This document shows, piece by piece, positions 63,536 through 64,000 of a stretch of DNA of 64,000 bases. Made by a program: the position numbers and the translations under genes. The stretch's first letter is position 1. Every line of letters starts with the position of its first letter. The notes under the pieces were generated by a model. It made no database searches, was not told where the DNA came from, and was given only the letters and a program-made list of their open reading frames with translations. The stretch comes from Archivesica marissinica (Eukaryota; Mollusca; Bivalvia; Venerida; Vesicomyidae): the NCBI GenBank assembly GCA_014843695.1, contig CM026404.1, forward strand, positions 1,880,261 through 1,944,260. Direction: 5' to 3'.

Positions 63536-63871
63536 TTTTTTTTAAGCTTTTGAAAAGTCTTTGAGTCACAATTTAAAGTTATCTGGTACAAGTTATCATC
63601 TGGTGACTATCTACCAGAATAGAATGTTCTCGAAAAAATGTGGCCCTCGATGTGTAGGTGAGTTTTTCTTTATGTAGGCTATATCTTAACTTTATCCTCT
63701 GAAATCTGCAGTGAGAAATAGAAATTATATGGTACAATGGACTGTCTACCTAAATAGCCAAAGTGAACTCTCCCACAAAAATGTGGCCTCTACTGTTTGT
63801 TCTTCGCCTACCAATGTAAGAGTGCCTTGTACCACTCGGCCATCATATATAAGCTATTTAGAAACTCTAAA
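63536..63871. other. RDH intron 6 sequence
   Basis: No terminal RDH exon found. Two related segments (AAAGTTATCTGGTACAAG.. and GAAATTATATGGTACAATGG, each followed by GACT.TCTACC) look like a diverged duplication. Confidence 0.45.
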
Positions 63872-64000
63872 GAATCGATCCCCTGTCTGACTCTAATAAA
63901 ATTAATAATCTATTTTAAACCGAGGTGTCATGTCGGTGCTGTACACCGTGCACGTAAAAGAACCAGAAGAGACTATGGAATGGGTCTCTGTCTGTATCAT
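63872..64000 (+). mobile_element. SINE S6, runs off the right edge
   Basis: GAATCGATCCCCTGTCTGAC, ACCGTGCACGTAAAAGAACC and TCTCTGTCTGTATCAT match the S6 copy at 9589-9843 in reverse orientation. Confidence 0.8.

Noticed and set aside
62843..64000. Terminal RDH exon within the window (e.g. after CTGCAG at about 63712)
   Set aside because: The candidate acceptor is followed by GAG AAA TAG in the required phase and no SDR C-terminal motif; the exon is probably beyond 64000.
1..64000. Retroviral or LINE coding sequence
   Set aside because: I found no reverse transcriptase, integrase or gag-like motifs in any frame; only non-autonomous elements are visible.

Overview
This looks like a metazoan nuclear contig, most probably from a bivalve mollusc. 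Organism identity is inference. The support is three spliced animal genes with GT-AG introns, several tRNA-headed SINE families, short inverted-repeat DNA transposons with TTAA or TA targets, and an extreme load of minisatellites. There are no bacterial-style operons, and almost every long open reading frame is an artefact of tandem repeats.

Layout. (1) 4351-39045, plus strand: the 3' half of a SIPA1-like (SPAR family) Rap GTPase-activating protein gene. I could join eight exons with consistent phases into about 749 codons ending at TAG 39043-39045. The RapGAP and PDZ exons must lie left of the window. (2) 39046-48042: a gene-poor stretch with the presumptive 3' UTR, a few duplications and SINEs. 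(3) 48107-52010, minus strand: a complete two-exon KIFBP (KIF1-binding protein) gene of 694 codons. (4) 52011-52239: a 229-bp space between the divergent start codons of KIFBP and the next gene, a candidate bidirectional promoter. (5) 52240-63044, plus strand: six exons of a retinol-dehydrogenase-like short-chain dehydrogenase (RDH11/12/13 type), 300 codons plus 2 nt. The C-terminal exon lies off the right end.

Tandem repeats. By my hand tally about 27 minisatellite arrays (units 12-104 bp, longest about 5.1 kb) cover roughly 31 kb, about half of the window, and nearly all lie in introns or UTRs. Several touch exon boundaries. One array upstream of SIPA1L exon 3 repeats that exon's branch-point-like and acceptor sequence. 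One downstream of exon 6 repeats that exon's donor about 20 times. One upstream of exon 4 repeats the TAGCAG hexamer of its NAGNAG acceptor. At least three arrays appear to have grown from pieces of transposable elements.

Mobile elements. I distinguish about eight SINE-like families (S1-S8), two TTAA-flanked piggyBac-like MITE families (A, B), a TA-flanked MITE (C) and some single inverted-repeat elements. Four nested insertions with recognisable target-site duplications give a local chronology.

The genes do not form a pathway. KIFBP and the dehydrogenase may share a promoter; SIPA1L and KIFBP are convergent. A block of exactly 1000 Ns (35086-36085) inside the largest array is an assembly gap.
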